In this document: piece after piece, positions 24,459 to 32,449 of the stretch
How the letters are laid out: each line of letters opens with the position of its first letter
Numbering within the stretch: position 1 is the stretch's first letter
DNA from: Nocardioides sp.
Lineage (GTDB): Bacteria > Actinomycetota > Actinomycetes > Propionibacteriales > Nocardioidaceae
Direction of reading: 5' to 3'
Length of the DNA stretch: 36,341 nucleotides
Assembly: GCF_030149505.1 (NCBI RefSeq)
Contig: NZ_JASBRN010000083.1
Location: 1-36,341 of the forward strand
Notes under the pieces: model-generated
The model's database searches: none
Told to the model about the DNA's origin: nothing
What the model saw: the letters and a program-made list of their open reading frames with translations, nothing else
Program-made: the position numbers and the translations under genes

Positions 24459-25529
24459 TCAGTGGTCCTCTCGCTGGGGGCGCATCGTGATGCGCACGTT
24501 GGGCTGCTCGCCGGCGACGACGGGCTCGAGGACGGTGACGTCCTCGACCACGGGGCGCCAGGCGGCGGAGACGGTGGTGATGCCGAGGTCGGCGACGGTG
24601 CCGGTGCCGGCTCCGAGGAAGGCCGGCGCGACGTAGGCGACGACCTCGTCGACCAGGCCGGCCCGGATGAAGGCGGCGGCGAGCGTGGCGCCGCCCTCGA
24701 GGAAGACGTGCTGGCGGTCGTGCTGCCGCAGCGTCGCCAGCGCCTCGTGCGGGTCGCGGGTGCGCAGCAGCAGCGTCTCGGCGGCGTCGTCGAGCACCCG
24801 GCTGGTCGGCGGCAGGTCCCGCAGGCCCATCACCGCGCGCAGCGGCTGGTGGGGCAGGTCGCGGTCGTGGGCGTCGCGCACGGTGAGCCGCGGGTCGTCG
24901 GCGGCCACCGTCCCGGTGCCGACGAGCATGGTGTCGGCCAGGGCGCGGAGCCGGTGGGTGTCGCGCCGAGCGGCGGTGCTGGAGATCCAGCGGCTGGTGC
25001 CATCGGCGGCCGCGCTGCGGCCGTCGAGGGTGGTGGCGGTCTTCCAGGTGACGAACGGGCGCCCGGTCTCGACGGCGAAGGTCCAGGCCCGGTTGAGGGC
25101 GCGCGCCTCGTCGGCGAGCAGCCCCGAGGCCACCTCGGCCCCTGCGGCGCGCAGGGTGTCCGCGCCGCCTGCCGCGACCGGGTTGGGGTCGGACTGGGCG
25201 TGCACCACCCGTCGTACGCCGGCGGCCAGGAGGGCCTGGGCGCACGGGCCGGTGCGGCCGGTGTGGTTGCAGGGCTCGAGGGTGACGACCGCGGTGGTGC
25301 CGCGGGCCCGGTCACCGGCCCGGGCGAGCGCGTCGGCCTCGGCGTGGGCGGTGCCGGCGCCGCGGTGGTGGCCCTCGGCCACGGTGCGACCGTCGTCGTC
25401 GAGCAGGACGCAGCCGACGCGCGGGTTGGGACCGAGCGGGACGCCGGGGGTCGCCGCCAGCTCGAGCGCGCGCCGCATCGCGGCGGTCTCGGCAGCGGTC
25501 CACGCCTGCCTGCTCGTCTGGTCGGTCAA
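24459..25529 (-). CDS. ribD: Riboflavin biosynthesis deaminase/reductase, TTG start
   Basis: RibD deaminates and then reduces the GTP-derived pyrimidine. Residues 1 to about 150 form the zinc deaminase domain with AHAEADAL and PCNHTGRTGPC (Cys/His zinc ligands); the rest is the NADPH reductase domain (VTWKTATTLDGR, VGTGTVAADDPRLTVR, EGGATLAAAFI). A longer frame opens upstream, but that part is low complexity and runs into the riboswitch, so I chose the TTG at 25527-25529, which follows GAGGA at a good distance and gives 356 residues. It is the first gene of the rib operon and lies directly under FMN control. Confidence 0.92.
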   Translation of the reverse strand: MTDQTSRQAWTAAETAAMRRALELAATPGVPLGPNPRVGCVLLDDDGRTVAEGHHRGAGTAHAEADALARAGDRARGTTAVVTLEPCNHTGRTGPCAQALLAAGVRRVVHAQSDPNPVAAGGADTLRAAGAEVASGLLADEARALNRAWTFAVETGRPFVTWKTATTLDGRSAAADGTSRWISSTAARRDTHRLRALADTMLVGTGTVAADDPRLTVRDAHDRDLPHQPLRAVMGLRDLPPTSRVLDDAAETLLLRTRDPHEALATLRQHDRQHVFLEGGATLAAAFIRAGLVDEVVAYVAPAFLGAGTGTVADLGITTVSAAWRPVVEDVTVLEPVVAGEQPNVRITMRPQREDH

Positions 25530-25623
25530 CGCTCGTCCTCGGTCCGGCCGCGGACTCGGGGGGACGGCGGGCGACCACGGCCGTCGTGCGTGACGGCGCG
25601 CGGGTGACCTGCCGCTGCGTGCA

Positions 25624-25752
25624 CTTCCCATCCGGACTTTGACCGTCGGCCCAGGATTCCCACCTGGTCAACCGGTGACTGGCTGTCACCGGGTCGCGGG
25701 CTCGCGGCCTCTCGGCCGCTCACCGCCGGTGCGGATTTCCACCGCCCCCAGA
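25624..25752 (-). promoter_or_regulatory. FMN riboswitch (RFN element)
   Basis: The minus strand shows the RFN landmarks in order: GGGCGGTGGAAATCCGCAC with CCGGCGGT, the GAGCCCGCGA helix, a variable stem, GGTGGGAATCC, then GCCGACGGTCAAAGTCCGG with the closing ATGGGAAG. FMN binding would shut off the rib operon. The 95 nt between the aptamer and ribD contain a GTCCG/CGGAC hairpin (25542-25555) directly before the Shine-Dalgarno, fitting control of translation or a GC-rich terminator. Confidence 0.95.
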
Positions 25753-25759
25753 GCACGCG

Positions 25760-25787
25760 AGCATGTTCACTCGTCTGGAGGAGTCAA
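25760..25787 (-). promoter_or_regulatory. Promoter of the rib operon
   Basis: TTGACT (25782-25787) and CATGCT (25760-25765) are 16 bp apart on the minus strand. The start would be near 25753, exactly at the 5' end of the FMN aptamer. Confidence 0.55.
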
Positions 25788-25822
25788 CCACAGCGGTCGG
25801 TGTCTATTCCCCGTGACGCCGG

Positions 25823-26488
25823 TCACGTCCGGGCGGCGTCCGCCTTCGCACGCAGGGCGGTGACCATCGCGTCGGGGTCCTCGGCGGAGAAGACCGCCGA
25901 GCCGGCGACGAAGGTGTCGGCGCCGGCCTCGGCGCAGCGCTCGATGGTCTCCAGCGAGACGCCACCGTCGACCTGCAGCCAGGTCTCGACGCCGTGCTTG
26001 TCCATGAGGGCGCGGGCCCGGCGGATCTTGGGCAGCACCAGGTCGAGGAACTTCTGACCGCCGAAGCCGGGCTCGACGGTCATGAGCAGCAGCATGTCGA
26101 GCTCGGGGAGCAGGTCCTCGTAGGGCTCGACGGGCGTCGCGGGCTTGAGCGCCATGCTGGCGCGACCACCCGCGGCGCGGATCTCGCGGGCCAGCCGGAC
26201 CGGCGCCGCGGCCGCCTCGACGTGGAAGGTCACCGAGGCGCAGCCGGCCTCGACGTACGTCGGGGCGTGCCGGTCGGCGTCGGCGATCATCAGGTGCGCG
26301 TCGAGAGGGGTCTCGGTGGACCGCGCGAGCGCCTCGACCATCGTCGGGCCGAACGTGAGGTTCGGGACGAAGTGGTTGTCCATCACGTCGACGTGGATCC
26401 AGTCGGCGCTGGGGATGCGGGCCACCTCGGCCCCCAGGGCGGCGAAGTCGGCGTTGAGGATGCTCGGCGTGATCTGGACGTGTCCCAC
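25823..26488 (-). CDS. rpe: Ribulose-phosphate 3-epimerase
   Basis: This TIM-barrel metalloenzyme interconverts ribulose 5-phosphate and xylulose 5-phosphate; ribulose 5-phosphate is also the substrate of RibBA encoded next door. The 221 residues show [40 protein letters not shown] and the phosphate-binding QVDGGV, with metal ligands His32, Asp34 and His65 in the expected strands. The start is GTG with GGGAGGA about 10 nt upstream. It sits 26 bp after the lipid kinase gene and before the separate rib promoter. Confidence 0.96.
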   Translation of the reverse strand: MGHVQITPSILNADFAALGAEVARIPSADWIHVDVMDNHFVPNLTFGPTMVEALARSTETPLDAHLMIADADRHAPTYVEAGCASVTFHVEAAAAPVRLAREIRAAGGRASMALKPATPVEPYEDLLPELDMLLLMTVEPGFGGQKFLDLVLPKIRRARALMDKHGVETWLQVDGGVSLETIERCAEAGADTFVAGSAVFSAEDPDAMVTALRAKADAART

Positions 26489-26514
26489 GGGCGGTCATCC
26501 TCCCAGACCCGGGC

Positions 26515-27465
26515 TCACACCGCCTGCGGGTGCTCCCCTGCCGGGCCGTCGAGCCGTGCGGCCCGGCTGTGCTGGGGCACCACGACATGCACGGCGTTGC
26601 GCTCCACGGTGAAGGTGGCCGGCGTCCTCGCCGCGAGCTCGCCGTCGAGGTTGACCGCCATCGGCTCCTCGGTGACCACCCGCACGGCCCGGGTCGTGAC
26701 GTGGTGGACCAGCTCGTGCTCGACGAAGTCGCCGGTGCGCAGGAAGCGTGCGATCGAGACGTGGTCGCGCACCCGGCCGCGCACGATCGCGTAGACGTCG
26801 AGCAGGTGGTCGTCGACCGAGGCCGTCGGCGAGACGGTGTTGCCGCCGCCGTAGTGCACCCCGTTGCCGACGGCGACCTGCAGCAGGTCGTCGAGCTCCA
26901 GCGGCGGGTGGTCGCCCTCGGGGAACTCCAGCCGGGCGCGGAACCCGTCGTGCCGGCCGTAGGCGAGCAGGGTGGCGACCGGGTACGCCGCCGGCCCGAG
27001 CCGGCGCTTGAGCCCGGGGGTGAGCCGCTGGGTCACGCCCACCGAGAGCCCGAGCGAGGCGACGTTGAGGAAGGCCTCGCCGTCGACCCGGCCCAGGTCG
27101 ACGTCCACGACCCGGCCCTCGAGCAGGTTCCTGGTGGCGGCGGCGAGCTCGTCGGGCAGCTCCAGGGTGCGGGCGAAGTCGTTGGCGGTCCCGAGAGGCA
27201 GGACCCCCAGCACGGTCGTGGTGCCCGCGACCCGGGCGGCCGCGCAGCCGACGGTGCCGTCTCCCCCGCCGACGACGAGGACCGGGGGTCGACCGGCGAG
27301 GGCCTCGTCGAGAGCCGAGGTCAGCGTGCGCCCCTCACCGACGGCGTGGAGGCGGGGCACGACGCCGGCCTCGGTCAGCAGGCGGCGTACCTCGGGCCAG
27401 GCGGCGGCGCCGCGGCGCGAGCCCGGGTTGACGACGACGGGGACCTGGCTGCCGGGGACGATCAC
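26515..27465 (-). CDS. Diacylglycerol/lipid kinase family protein
   Basis: The 316-residue protein carries the lipid and sphingosine kinase fold: VVVNPGSRRG at the start, the nucleotide-binding VVGGGDGTVG near residues 64-73, LPLGTANDFARTL near 90-102, and the C-terminal beta-sandwich with ALGNG-like VAVGNGVHYGGG and the late NLDGE motif. It most likely phosphorylates diacylglycerol or a related membrane lipid; the exact lipid is open. GTG at 27463 is 7 nt after a TAGCGT -10 box, so the mRNA appears leaderless. Four 11-bp repeats upstream suggest control by an OmpR/PhoB-type regulator. rpe follows in the same direction. Confidence 0.88.
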   Translation of the reverse strand: MIVPGSQVPVVVNPGSRRGAAAWPEVRRLLTEAGVVPRLHAVGEGRTLTSALDEALAGRPPVLVVGGGDGTVGCAAARVAGTTTVLGVLPLGTANDFARTLELPDELAAATRNLLEGRVVDVDLGRVDGEAFLNVASLGLSVGVTQRLTPGLKRRLGPAAYPVATLLAYGRHDGFRARLEFPEGDHPPLELDDLLQVAVGNGVHYGGGNTVSPTASVDDHLLDVYAIVRGRVRDHVSIARFLRTGDFVEHELVHHVTTRAVRVVTEEPMAVNLDGELAARTPATFTVERNAVHVVVPQHSRAARLDGPAGEHPQAV

Positions 27466-27472
27466 GGCAGCG

Positions 27473-27478
27473 ACGCTA
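27473..27478 (-). promoter_or_regulatory. -10 box of the lipid kinase gene
   Basis: TAGCGT on the minus strand lies 7 nt before the GTG. There is no recognisable -35 box; instead the direct-repeat operator begins exactly 10 bp upstream of the -10 box, the geometry of activator-dependent (PhoB-like) promoters. Confidence 0.55.
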
Positions 27479-27488
27479 GGCCGAAGGG

Positions 27489-27528
27489 ATGAGACGTCGG
27501 TGAGGACTTCGTGAGGAGACGATGAGAC
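27489..27528 (-). promoter_or_regulatory. Four 11-bp direct repeats, operator-like
   Basis: On the plus strand ATGAGAC (27489), GTGAGGA (27500), GTGAGGA (27511) and ATGAGAC (27522) recur with an exact 11-bp period; read on the minus strand they are GTCTCAT and TCCTCAC. One helical turn per repeat is how winged-helix response regulators of the OmpR/PhoB family bind. The array stands where the -35 box of the lipid kinase promoter should be. Confidence 0.65.
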
Positions 27529-27543
27529 CGCTGCCGGCAGCGG
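27528..27543. repeat. 16-bp perfect palindrome
   Basis: CCGCTGCCGGCAGCGG lies 16 bp past the stop of the small unknown gene and touches the last 11-bp repeat. It could form the stem of a short terminator for the ligD-type operon or be an operator. It shares the GCTGCCGG core with the palindrome at 10451-10470. Confidence 0.5.
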
Positions 27544-27559
27544 CCGTCGTCGCCCTCGG

Positions 27560-27985
27560 TCAGGTCTGCGGGTCCTCGCGGCGCAGCGTCACCTCGAGGT
27601 CGGCCACCTCGCAGCCCAGGGCCTTCAAGGCGCGGACGATCGCGAGGGCGATGACCGGCGCCTTGACCAGCGGGGCCTCGCGGTTCCAGGTGCGGAAGTC
27701 CTGCGACCAGGGCTCCTGCCAGCCCTGGCGCCGCAGCTGCGCCTCGACCTCGGGCGCGGTCGGCCACTCCCCGCCGAAGGAGGTCGACCCGACGACCTCG
27801 GCGACGAGCGCGCTCTGGGCGGCCGTGACGGAGGCCCATCGGCGCGGTGCCGCCGCGGGCGCCTTGCGGAACAGGCCGCGCTTGACCGGCTCGACCCGCT
27901 CGCCGATGACGAGCACGTCGTCGAGGTCCAGGGCCAGGATCGCCCCGGCCAGGCGGCGGTTGACGTCGTCCCAGGTACCCCTCAC
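27560..27985 (-). CDS. Small unknown protein coupled to the LigD-type polymerase
   Basis: The 141-residue protein has no motif I can assign. It begins with an amphipathic helix rich in Leu and Asp (RRLAGAILALDLDDVLVIGE), has a central SVTAAQSALVAEVVG helix, two tryptophan-bearing stretches (GGEWPTAPEVEAQLRRQGWQEPW, with FRTWNREAP) and a beta-like end. It has no signal peptide and is probably cytoplasmic. The GTG start overlaps the stop of the polymerase gene (GTGA), so the two are translated together. A role in the same DNA-repair process is possible but only inferred; a chaperone-like TY-Chap/YbjN-type fold is another option. Confidence 0.7.
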   Translation of the reverse strand: MRGTWDDVNRRLAGAILALDLDDVLVIGERVEPVKRGLFRKAPAAAPRRWASVTAAQSALVAEVVGSTSFGGEWPTAPEVEAQLRRQGWQEPWSQDFRTWNREAPLVKAPVIALAIVRALKALGCEVADLEVTLRREDPQT

Positions 27986-28962
27986 CGCGCGTCCTCCTCG
28001 CTGCCGTCGACGCCGTCCTCGTCGTCCCCCTCGGGCTCGGCGTCGTCACGGTCGGCCCACTCCAGCAGCGGGCTGATGTCCCAGGCGGTCTCGTCGATCC
28101 GCTCGTGCAGGTCCCCGAGCTCGGCGAAGCGCCGCGGGACCGTGGCGATGGTGAAGTCGCGCGGGTCGGCGTCGTCGACCTCGTCCCAGCGGATCGGGGT
28201 GGAGACGCGGGCGTCGGGCAGGCCGCGCACGGAGTACGCCGCCGCGATGGTGTGGTCGCGGGCGTTCTGGTTGTAGTCGACGAAGACCTGGCCGGGGTCG
28301 CGGTCCTTGGTCCACCAGGTGGTGGTGACGTCGTCGGTGCGGCGCTCCACCTCACGGGCGAAGGCGTGCGCCGCCCGGCGTACGTCCTTGAAGCCGTGGT
28401 CGGGGCGGATCCGGACGTAGACGTGCAGGCCCTTGCTGCCGCTGGTCTTGGGAAAACCCTCCGCGCCGAGCTCGTCGAGCACCTCGTGCACGACGTGGGC
28501 GACCCGGCGGACGGTGGCGTAGCCGCACGCCGGTCCGGGGTCGAGGTCGATGCGCCACTCGTCCGGCTTCTCGGTGTCGGCGCGGCGGCTGTTCCACGGG
28601 TGGAACTCCACGGTGCTCATCTGCACCGCCCACACGACCTGCGCGAGCTCGGTGACGCACAGCTCGTCGGCCGTGCGGTTCCACCGCGGGAAGTGCAGCC
28701 GGACGGTCTCCACCCACGGCGGGGCACCGGCAGGCAGCCGTTTCTGGTGCACCTTGGGCCCGGCCAGGCCCTTCGGGAACCGGTGCAGCATGCAGGGCCG
28801 CTCGCGCAGGGCGTTGACGATGCCCGGCCCGACGGCGAGGTAGTACTCGACCAGGTCGAGCTTGGTCGCGCCGGTCTCGGGGAAGTAGACGCGGTCGGGG
28901 TTGGAGACCCGCACCACCTTGTCGTCGACCTCGATCTCCACGGCGGGCGGCTTCGAGGGCAT
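27982..28962 (-). CDS. LigD-type DNA polymerase/primase domain protein
   Basis: The 326-residue protein corresponds to the polymerase (primase-like, AEP) domain of bacterial DNA ligase D, standing alone without ligase or nuclease domains. Key residues are Asp139 and Asp141 in RIDLDPGP, the nucleotide-binding KTSGSKGLHVYV with His180, and Asp229 in VFVDYNQNAR; the triad is intact. Such enzymes fill gaps in end joining and excision repair, often with ribonucleotides. The C-terminal 40 residues are acidic and low complexity. No ku or ATP-dependent ligase gene is nearby. The ATG is 7 nt after a TAGGGT -10 box. Confidence 0.93.
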   Translation of the reverse strand: MPSKPPAVEIEVDDKVVRVSNPDRVYFPETGATKLDLVEYYLAVGPGIVNALRERPCMLHRFPKGLAGPKVHQKRLPAGAPPWVETVRLHFPRWNRTADELCVTELAQVVWAVQMSTVEFHPWNSRRADTEKPDEWRIDLDPGPACGYATVRRVAHVVHEVLDELGAEGFPKTSGSKGLHVYVRIRPDHGFKDVRRAAHAFAREVERRTDDVTTTWWTKDRDPGQVFVDYNQNARDHTIAAAYSVRGLPDARVSTPIRWDEVDDADPRDFTIATVPRRFAELGDLHERIDETAWDISPLLEWADRDDAEPEGDDEDGVDGSEEDAR

Positions 28963-28969
28963 GTCCGCG

Positions 28970-28975
28970 ACCCTA
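28970..28975 (-). promoter_or_regulatory. -10 box of the LigD-type polymerase gene
   Basis: TAGGGT on the minus strand ends 7 nt before the ATG, predicting a leaderless transcript. The divergent ATPase promoter lies 45 bp away on the other strand, so the 71-bp gap is a two-way promoter region. Confidence 0.5.
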
Positions 28976-29020
28976 GCCGCGGGCCCGCACCGGGCGGTCC
29001 CACCCGTCGGTGGGCACGCC

Positions 29021-29026
29021 TACGCT
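29021..29026 (+). promoter_or_regulatory. -10 box of the ABC-like ATPase gene
   Basis: TACGCT lies 7 nt before the GTG at 29034. It supports that GTG as start over the in-frame GTG at 29010, which lies upstream of the -10 box. No good -35 is seen. Confidence 0.45.
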
Positions 29027-29033
29027 CGCGAGG

Positions 29034-29753
29034 GTGTTCTTCGACCAGCCTCCCGTCGTCCGTGTCACGGTGGAGCCGGGGGACTCCCTCGACGCGCGCT
29101 CCTGGCCGGGGCGCCTGGCGGCGGTGCAGCAGCTGGCGAGGACGGGGCTCGACCTGGGTCGGGGCGTGACCTTCCTGGTGGGCGAGAACGGGTCGGGCAA
29201 GTCCACGCTGGTGGAGGCCGTCGCGATGGCCTACGGGCTGTCTCCCGAAGGCGGTTCGATCCACAGTCGGCACTCGACCCGACCGAGCGAGTCGACGCTG
29301 TCAGCGCTGCTACGACTGCAGCGCGGCATCGGAGCCGGTCGGTGGGGCTTCTTCCTCCGGGCGGAGACCATGCACGGCTGGTACACCTACCAGGAGCGCG
29401 AGGTCGGGGGCGGGAGCCGGCTGCACGAGATGAGCCACGGGGAGTCGTTCCTCGAGGTCCTCCGCACCCGCTTCGACTCCCCCGGCTTCTACTGCCTCGA
29501 CGAGCCGGAGGCCGCGCTGTCGTTCTCCTCGACCCTGGCCCTTGTCGGCACGCTGGCCGACCTCGTCCGTGACGGCGGGCAGGTCCTGTGCGCGACGCAC
29601 TCCCCCGTGCTGGCCGCGATGCCGGGCGCCACGATCCTCGAGGTCGGTGAGTGGGGGCTGCGCGAGGCGGTCTGGGAGGAGCTGGAGCTGGTGCAGCACT
29701 GGCGCCGCTACCTGGAGGAGCCGCAGCGCTACCTGCGCCACGTCCTCGACTGA
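29034..29753 (+). CDS. ABC-like ATPase (AAA_21 type)
   Basis: The 239-residue cytoplasmic ATPase shows the full ABC ATPase set: Walker A GENGSGKST (50-58), signature-like MSHGES (133-138), Walker B FYCLDEPEA (152-160) and the switch His189 in ATHSP. It has no membrane domain and no adjacent permease, so it belongs to the stand-alone predicted ATPases related to SMC/Rad50-type heads rather than to transporters. Its function is unknown. Being divergent from the LigD-type polymerase gene, it may share regulation with it, but a common role is only a guess. It converges with the small exported protein gene, 7 bp away. Confidence 0.85.
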   Translation: MFFDQPPVVRVTVEPGDSLDARSWPGRLAAVQQLARTGLDLGRGVTFLVGENGSGKSTLVEAVAMAYGLSPEGGSIHSRHSTRPSESTLSALLRLQRGIGAGRWGFFLRAETMHGWYTYQEREVGGGSRLHEMSHGESFLEVLRTRFDSPGFYCLDEPEAALSFSSTLALVGTLADLVRDGGQVLCATHSPVLAAMPGATILEVGEWGLREAVWEELELVQHWRRYLEEPQRYLRHVLD

Positions 29754-29760
29754 GCCGCTC

Positions 29761-30153
29761 TCAGGGCAGCACGGGCGGGTCCTGGCCGACCGCGGCGGCG
29801 GCACTGCACGCCGAGCGTCCGCCGCGCCACTCCGCGCGGGTGATCGGCACGGTCACCTCGAGCACTCGTCGCGTCCCGGCCTCGACCTGCGCGCTCTCGG
29901 TGGAGACGTAGGGCTGCACGCTCGGCTCCCGGACGCGGTGGACGAAGCCGCGGACGGAGACCGGCACCTCGCCTCGTCCCTCCACCCGCACCGGGACCCG
30001 GATGACGGCCCGGCCGTCCTCCCAGGTGCAGGAGACCTCTCCCGTGGTGACCGCGGACAGCGACGGCTGCCACGGTCGGGCCCACAGGAGCGTCGTGGCC
30101 AGGGCGGCCACCACGAGCAGGAGGACCAGCACCCGACCCGATCGCTGCGTCAT
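29761..30153 (-). CDS. Small membrane-anchored exported protein
   Basis: The 130-residue protein starts MTQRSGR, then a single hydrophobic helix (about 8-25) ending at WARPWQP, so it is anchored with its C terminus outside the cell. The outer part of about 100 residues is beta-rich, with two cysteines (in VSCTW and SACSA) that may form a disulfide. I recognise no family. The ATG overlaps the rsmB stop (ATGA), so it is translated with the metK-priA-def-fmt-rsmB set; a longer frame further upstream is only rsmB in another frame. Confidence 0.72.
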   Translation of the reverse strand: MTQRSGRVLVLLLVVAALATTLLWARPWQPSLSAVTTGEVSCTWEDGRAVIRVPVRVEGRGEVPVSVRGFVHRVREPSVQPYVSTESAQVEAGTRRVLEVTVPITRAEWRGGRSACSAAAAVGQDPPVLP

Positions 30154-31520
30154 CGGGCGTCGACCCGTCGCAGCAGCGCGAGGAACATCGCGTCGGTGCC
30201 GTGGCGGTGCGGCCACAGCTGCAGCGTGCCGGCGAGCGGGCCGGCCGCGTCCTCGGCCTGGGGCAGGACCGGGCCGAGATCGACGAGCTCGACGTCGTCG
30301 CGGCCGGCAAGGGCGTGCTCGACGACGCCGCCGGTCTCCGGCAGCGCCGGGGAGCAGGTCGCGTAGAGCACCACTCCGCCGGGGCGGACCGCGTCGAGGG
30401 CCGAGCCCAGCAGCCGGCGCTGCAGCGGCACGAGCCCGCGGATGTCAGCCTTGGTGCGTCGCCACCGCGCCTCGGGCCGGCGGCGCAGGGCGCCGAGGCC
30501 GCTGCAGGGCGCGTCGACCAGCACCCGGTCGAGGGAGCCGGGGGCGACCGGTGGGCGGGTCGCGTCGGCGGTCGCCACGAGGTGGACGGCCGGGGTCGTC
30601 GCGAGGTTGCGTCGAACGAGACCGGAGCGGTGGTGGGTGCGCTCGAGCGCGAGCAGCGAGGCACCGCGCTCGGCGGCGAGGCCGGCGAGCAGCGCGCTCT
30701 TGCCTCCGGGGCCCGCGCACCAGTCGGCCCAGCGCTCGTCGCGCCCGAGCACCGGTGCGGCCGCGAGCGCGATCGCGACGAGCTGGGAGCCCTCGTCCTG
30801 GACACCCGCGCGGCCCTCGGCCACGGCCGGCACGGCGCCGGGGTCGCCGCCCTCCAGGACGCTGCCGTACGGCGACAGCGGGGTCGGCTCGCCGGGCAGC
30901 TCGTCCCGGGTGGCCAGTCCCGGCCGGGCGACCAGGGTCACCCGCGGCGGGGCGTTGTCGGCGGCGAGGAGGGCCTCGACCTCGCTCGGTCCGCGCTCAC
31001 CCAGGGCCCGGCGCAGCTCGGCGACGATCCAGGCGGGGTGGCTGTGGACGACCGCGTCGTGGCGGTCCGAGCCCTGGTCGCGGGGCGGGGCCACCTCGGA
31101 GAGCCAGCCCTGCAGGTCGCGCTCGGAGACCCGGCGCAGCACGGCGTTGACCAGTCCCCCGGCCCCGCGACCCTCGGCCTCCCGGGCCAGGTCGACCGAG
31201 GTGGTGATCGCGGCGTGGGCCGGCACCCGCATGGCGAGCAACTGGTGGGCGCCCAGGCGCAGCACGTCGAGGACCACGGGGGCGAGCCGGCGCAACGGCC
31301 GGTCCAGGCAGGCAGCCAGGACCGCGTCGTAGGTGCCTTGACGTCGTACGGTCCCGGAGACGAGCTCGGTCACCAGACCGGCGTCGCGGCCGGTTAGCCT
31401 GTGGCGGCGCAGGACCGCCGGGAGCAGCAGGTTGGTGTAGGCGTCCTGCTCGCGGACCGCGGCGAGGACCTCGAGCGCGGCCGAGCGGGGGTTGCCGACC
31501 GGGGGCTCGGGGCTAGCCAC
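30150..31520 (-). CDS. rsmB: 16S rRNA m5C967 methyltransferase
   Basis: RsmB methylates cytosine 967 of 16S rRNA with SAM. The 456 residues comprise an N-terminal NusB-like RNA-binding domain (about 10-150) and a Rossmann methyltransferase domain with [20 protein letters not shown] for SAM binding, the release Cys in [19 protein letters not shown] and the catalytic Cys in [15 protein letters not shown]. Both cysteines are present. The GTG at 31518-31520 overlaps the end of fmt by 8 bp. It lies after def-fmt as in many bacteria. Confidence 0.95.
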   Translation of the reverse strand: MASPEPPVGNPRSAALEVLAAVREQDAYTNLLLPAVLRRHRLTGRDAGLVTELVSGTVRRQGTYDAVLAACLDRPLRRLAPVVLDVLRLGAHQLLAMRVPAHAAITTSVDLAREAEGRGAGGLVNAVLRRVSERDLQGWLSEVAPPRDQGSDRHDAVVHSHPAWIVAELRRALGERGPSEVEALLAADNAPPRVTLVARPGLATRDELPGEPTPLSPYGSVLEGGDPGAVPAVAEGRAGVQDEGSQLVAIALAAAPVLGRDERWADWCAGPGGKSALLAGLAAERGASLLALERTHHRSGLVRRNLATTPAVHLVATADATRPPVAPGSLDRVLVDAPCSGLGALRRRPEARWRRTKADIRGLVPLQRRLLGSALDAVRPGGVVLYATCSPALPETGGVVEHALAGRDDVELVDLGPVLPQAEDAAGPLAGTLQLWPHRHGTDAMFLALLRRVDAR

Positions 31521-32436
31521 CCAGCCGCGCCCCGTCCTCCAACCGGACGCCGCGCGCCCAGTCGGCCGCGCCCATCTGCTTCTTGCCGAACGCCTTGACC
31601 TCGCCGAGGCGCACGGCTGACGTGCCGGTGCCGACCAGGACGTGGTTCTTGCCGACGGCGATCTCGCCGGGCTCGAGGTTCGAGGCCGCCATCGTGACCG
31701 GGCCGATCTTGATCCGCTCGCCCTCGAAGGTGCTCCAGGCGCCCGGGAACGGGGTGCACGCACGGATCCGGCGGTCGACGGCCTGCGCGGGCTCGGTCCA
31801 GTCGACCCGCGCGTCCTCGACGAGGATCTTCGGCGCCATCGAGACCCCCTCCTCGGGCTGCTCCCGGGGCACGAGGACGCCGTCCTCGATGCCGTCGAGG
31901 GTCGTGACCAGCAGGCCGGCGCCGCCCTCGGCCAGCCGGGTCAGCAGGTCGCCCGCGGTGTCGTCCTCGCGGATCCGCTCGGTCATCACGCCGAAGGTCG
32001 GGCCGGCGTCCATGGCCTTGACGATGCGGAAGGTCGTGGCACCGGTGACCTCGTCACCGGCCCAGATCGCGTGCTGCACGGGGGCTGCCCCGCGCCACGC
32101 GGGCAGGCAGGAGAAGTGCAGGTTGACCCAGCCGTGCGGCGGGATGTCGAGCGCCGACTGCGGCAGCAGCGCGCCGTACGCGACCACCGGGCAGCAGTCG
32201 GGACGCAGTGCGCGCAGCGCCTCCTGGAACTCCGGGTCGCGCGGGTGCTCGGGCTTGAGCACGGGCACCCCGAGCTCCTCGGCGCGCACGGCGACCGGGC
32301 TCGCCACGAGCTTGCGACCGCGACCGGCAGGCGCGTCGGGTCGGGTCACGACGCCGACCAGCTCGTGGCGGGAGTCCGCGATCGCGTCCAGGGCGGGCAG
32401 GGCGACCTCGGGGGTGCCGGCGACTACGACGCGCAT
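31513..32436 (-). CDS. fmt: Methionyl-tRNA formyltransferase
   Basis: Fmt formylates the initiator Met-tRNA with 10-formyl-tetrahydrofolate. The 307 residues begin [16 protein letters not shown], include the conserved [28 protein letters not shown] segment with the folate and catalytic Asn/His residues, [16 protein letters not shown], and the C-terminal oligonucleotide-binding domain around [16 protein letters not shown]. It starts 13 bp after the def stop, an apt pairing since def removes the formyl group. Confidence 0.97.
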   Translation of the reverse strand: MRVVVAGTPEVALPALDAIADSRHELVGVVTRPDAPAGRGRKLVASPVAVRAEELGVPVLKPEHPRDPEFQEALRALRPDCCPVVAYGALLPQSALDIPPHGWVNLHFSCLPAWRGAAPVQHAIWAGDEVTGATTFRIVKAMDAGPTFGVMTERIREDDTAGDLLTRLAEGGAGLLVTTLDGIEDGVLVPREQPEEGVSMAPKILVEDARVDWTEPAQAVDRRIRACTPFPGAWSTFEGERIKIGPVTMAASNLEPGEIAVGKNHVLVGTGTSAVRLGEVKAFGKKQMGAADWARGVRLEDGARLGG

Positions 32437-32449
32437 CAGGCTGTGCTCC

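Noticed and set aside
24459..25631. ribD starting at the ATG at 25629-25631
   Set aside because: This would place the start inside the closing stem of the FMN riboswitch and add a low-complexity Arg/Pro-rich segment.
29010..29033. ABC-like ATPase starting at the GTG at 29010
   Set aside because: That start lies upstream of the -10 box TACGCT; the GTG at 29034 has the 7-nt spacing seen at other genes here.
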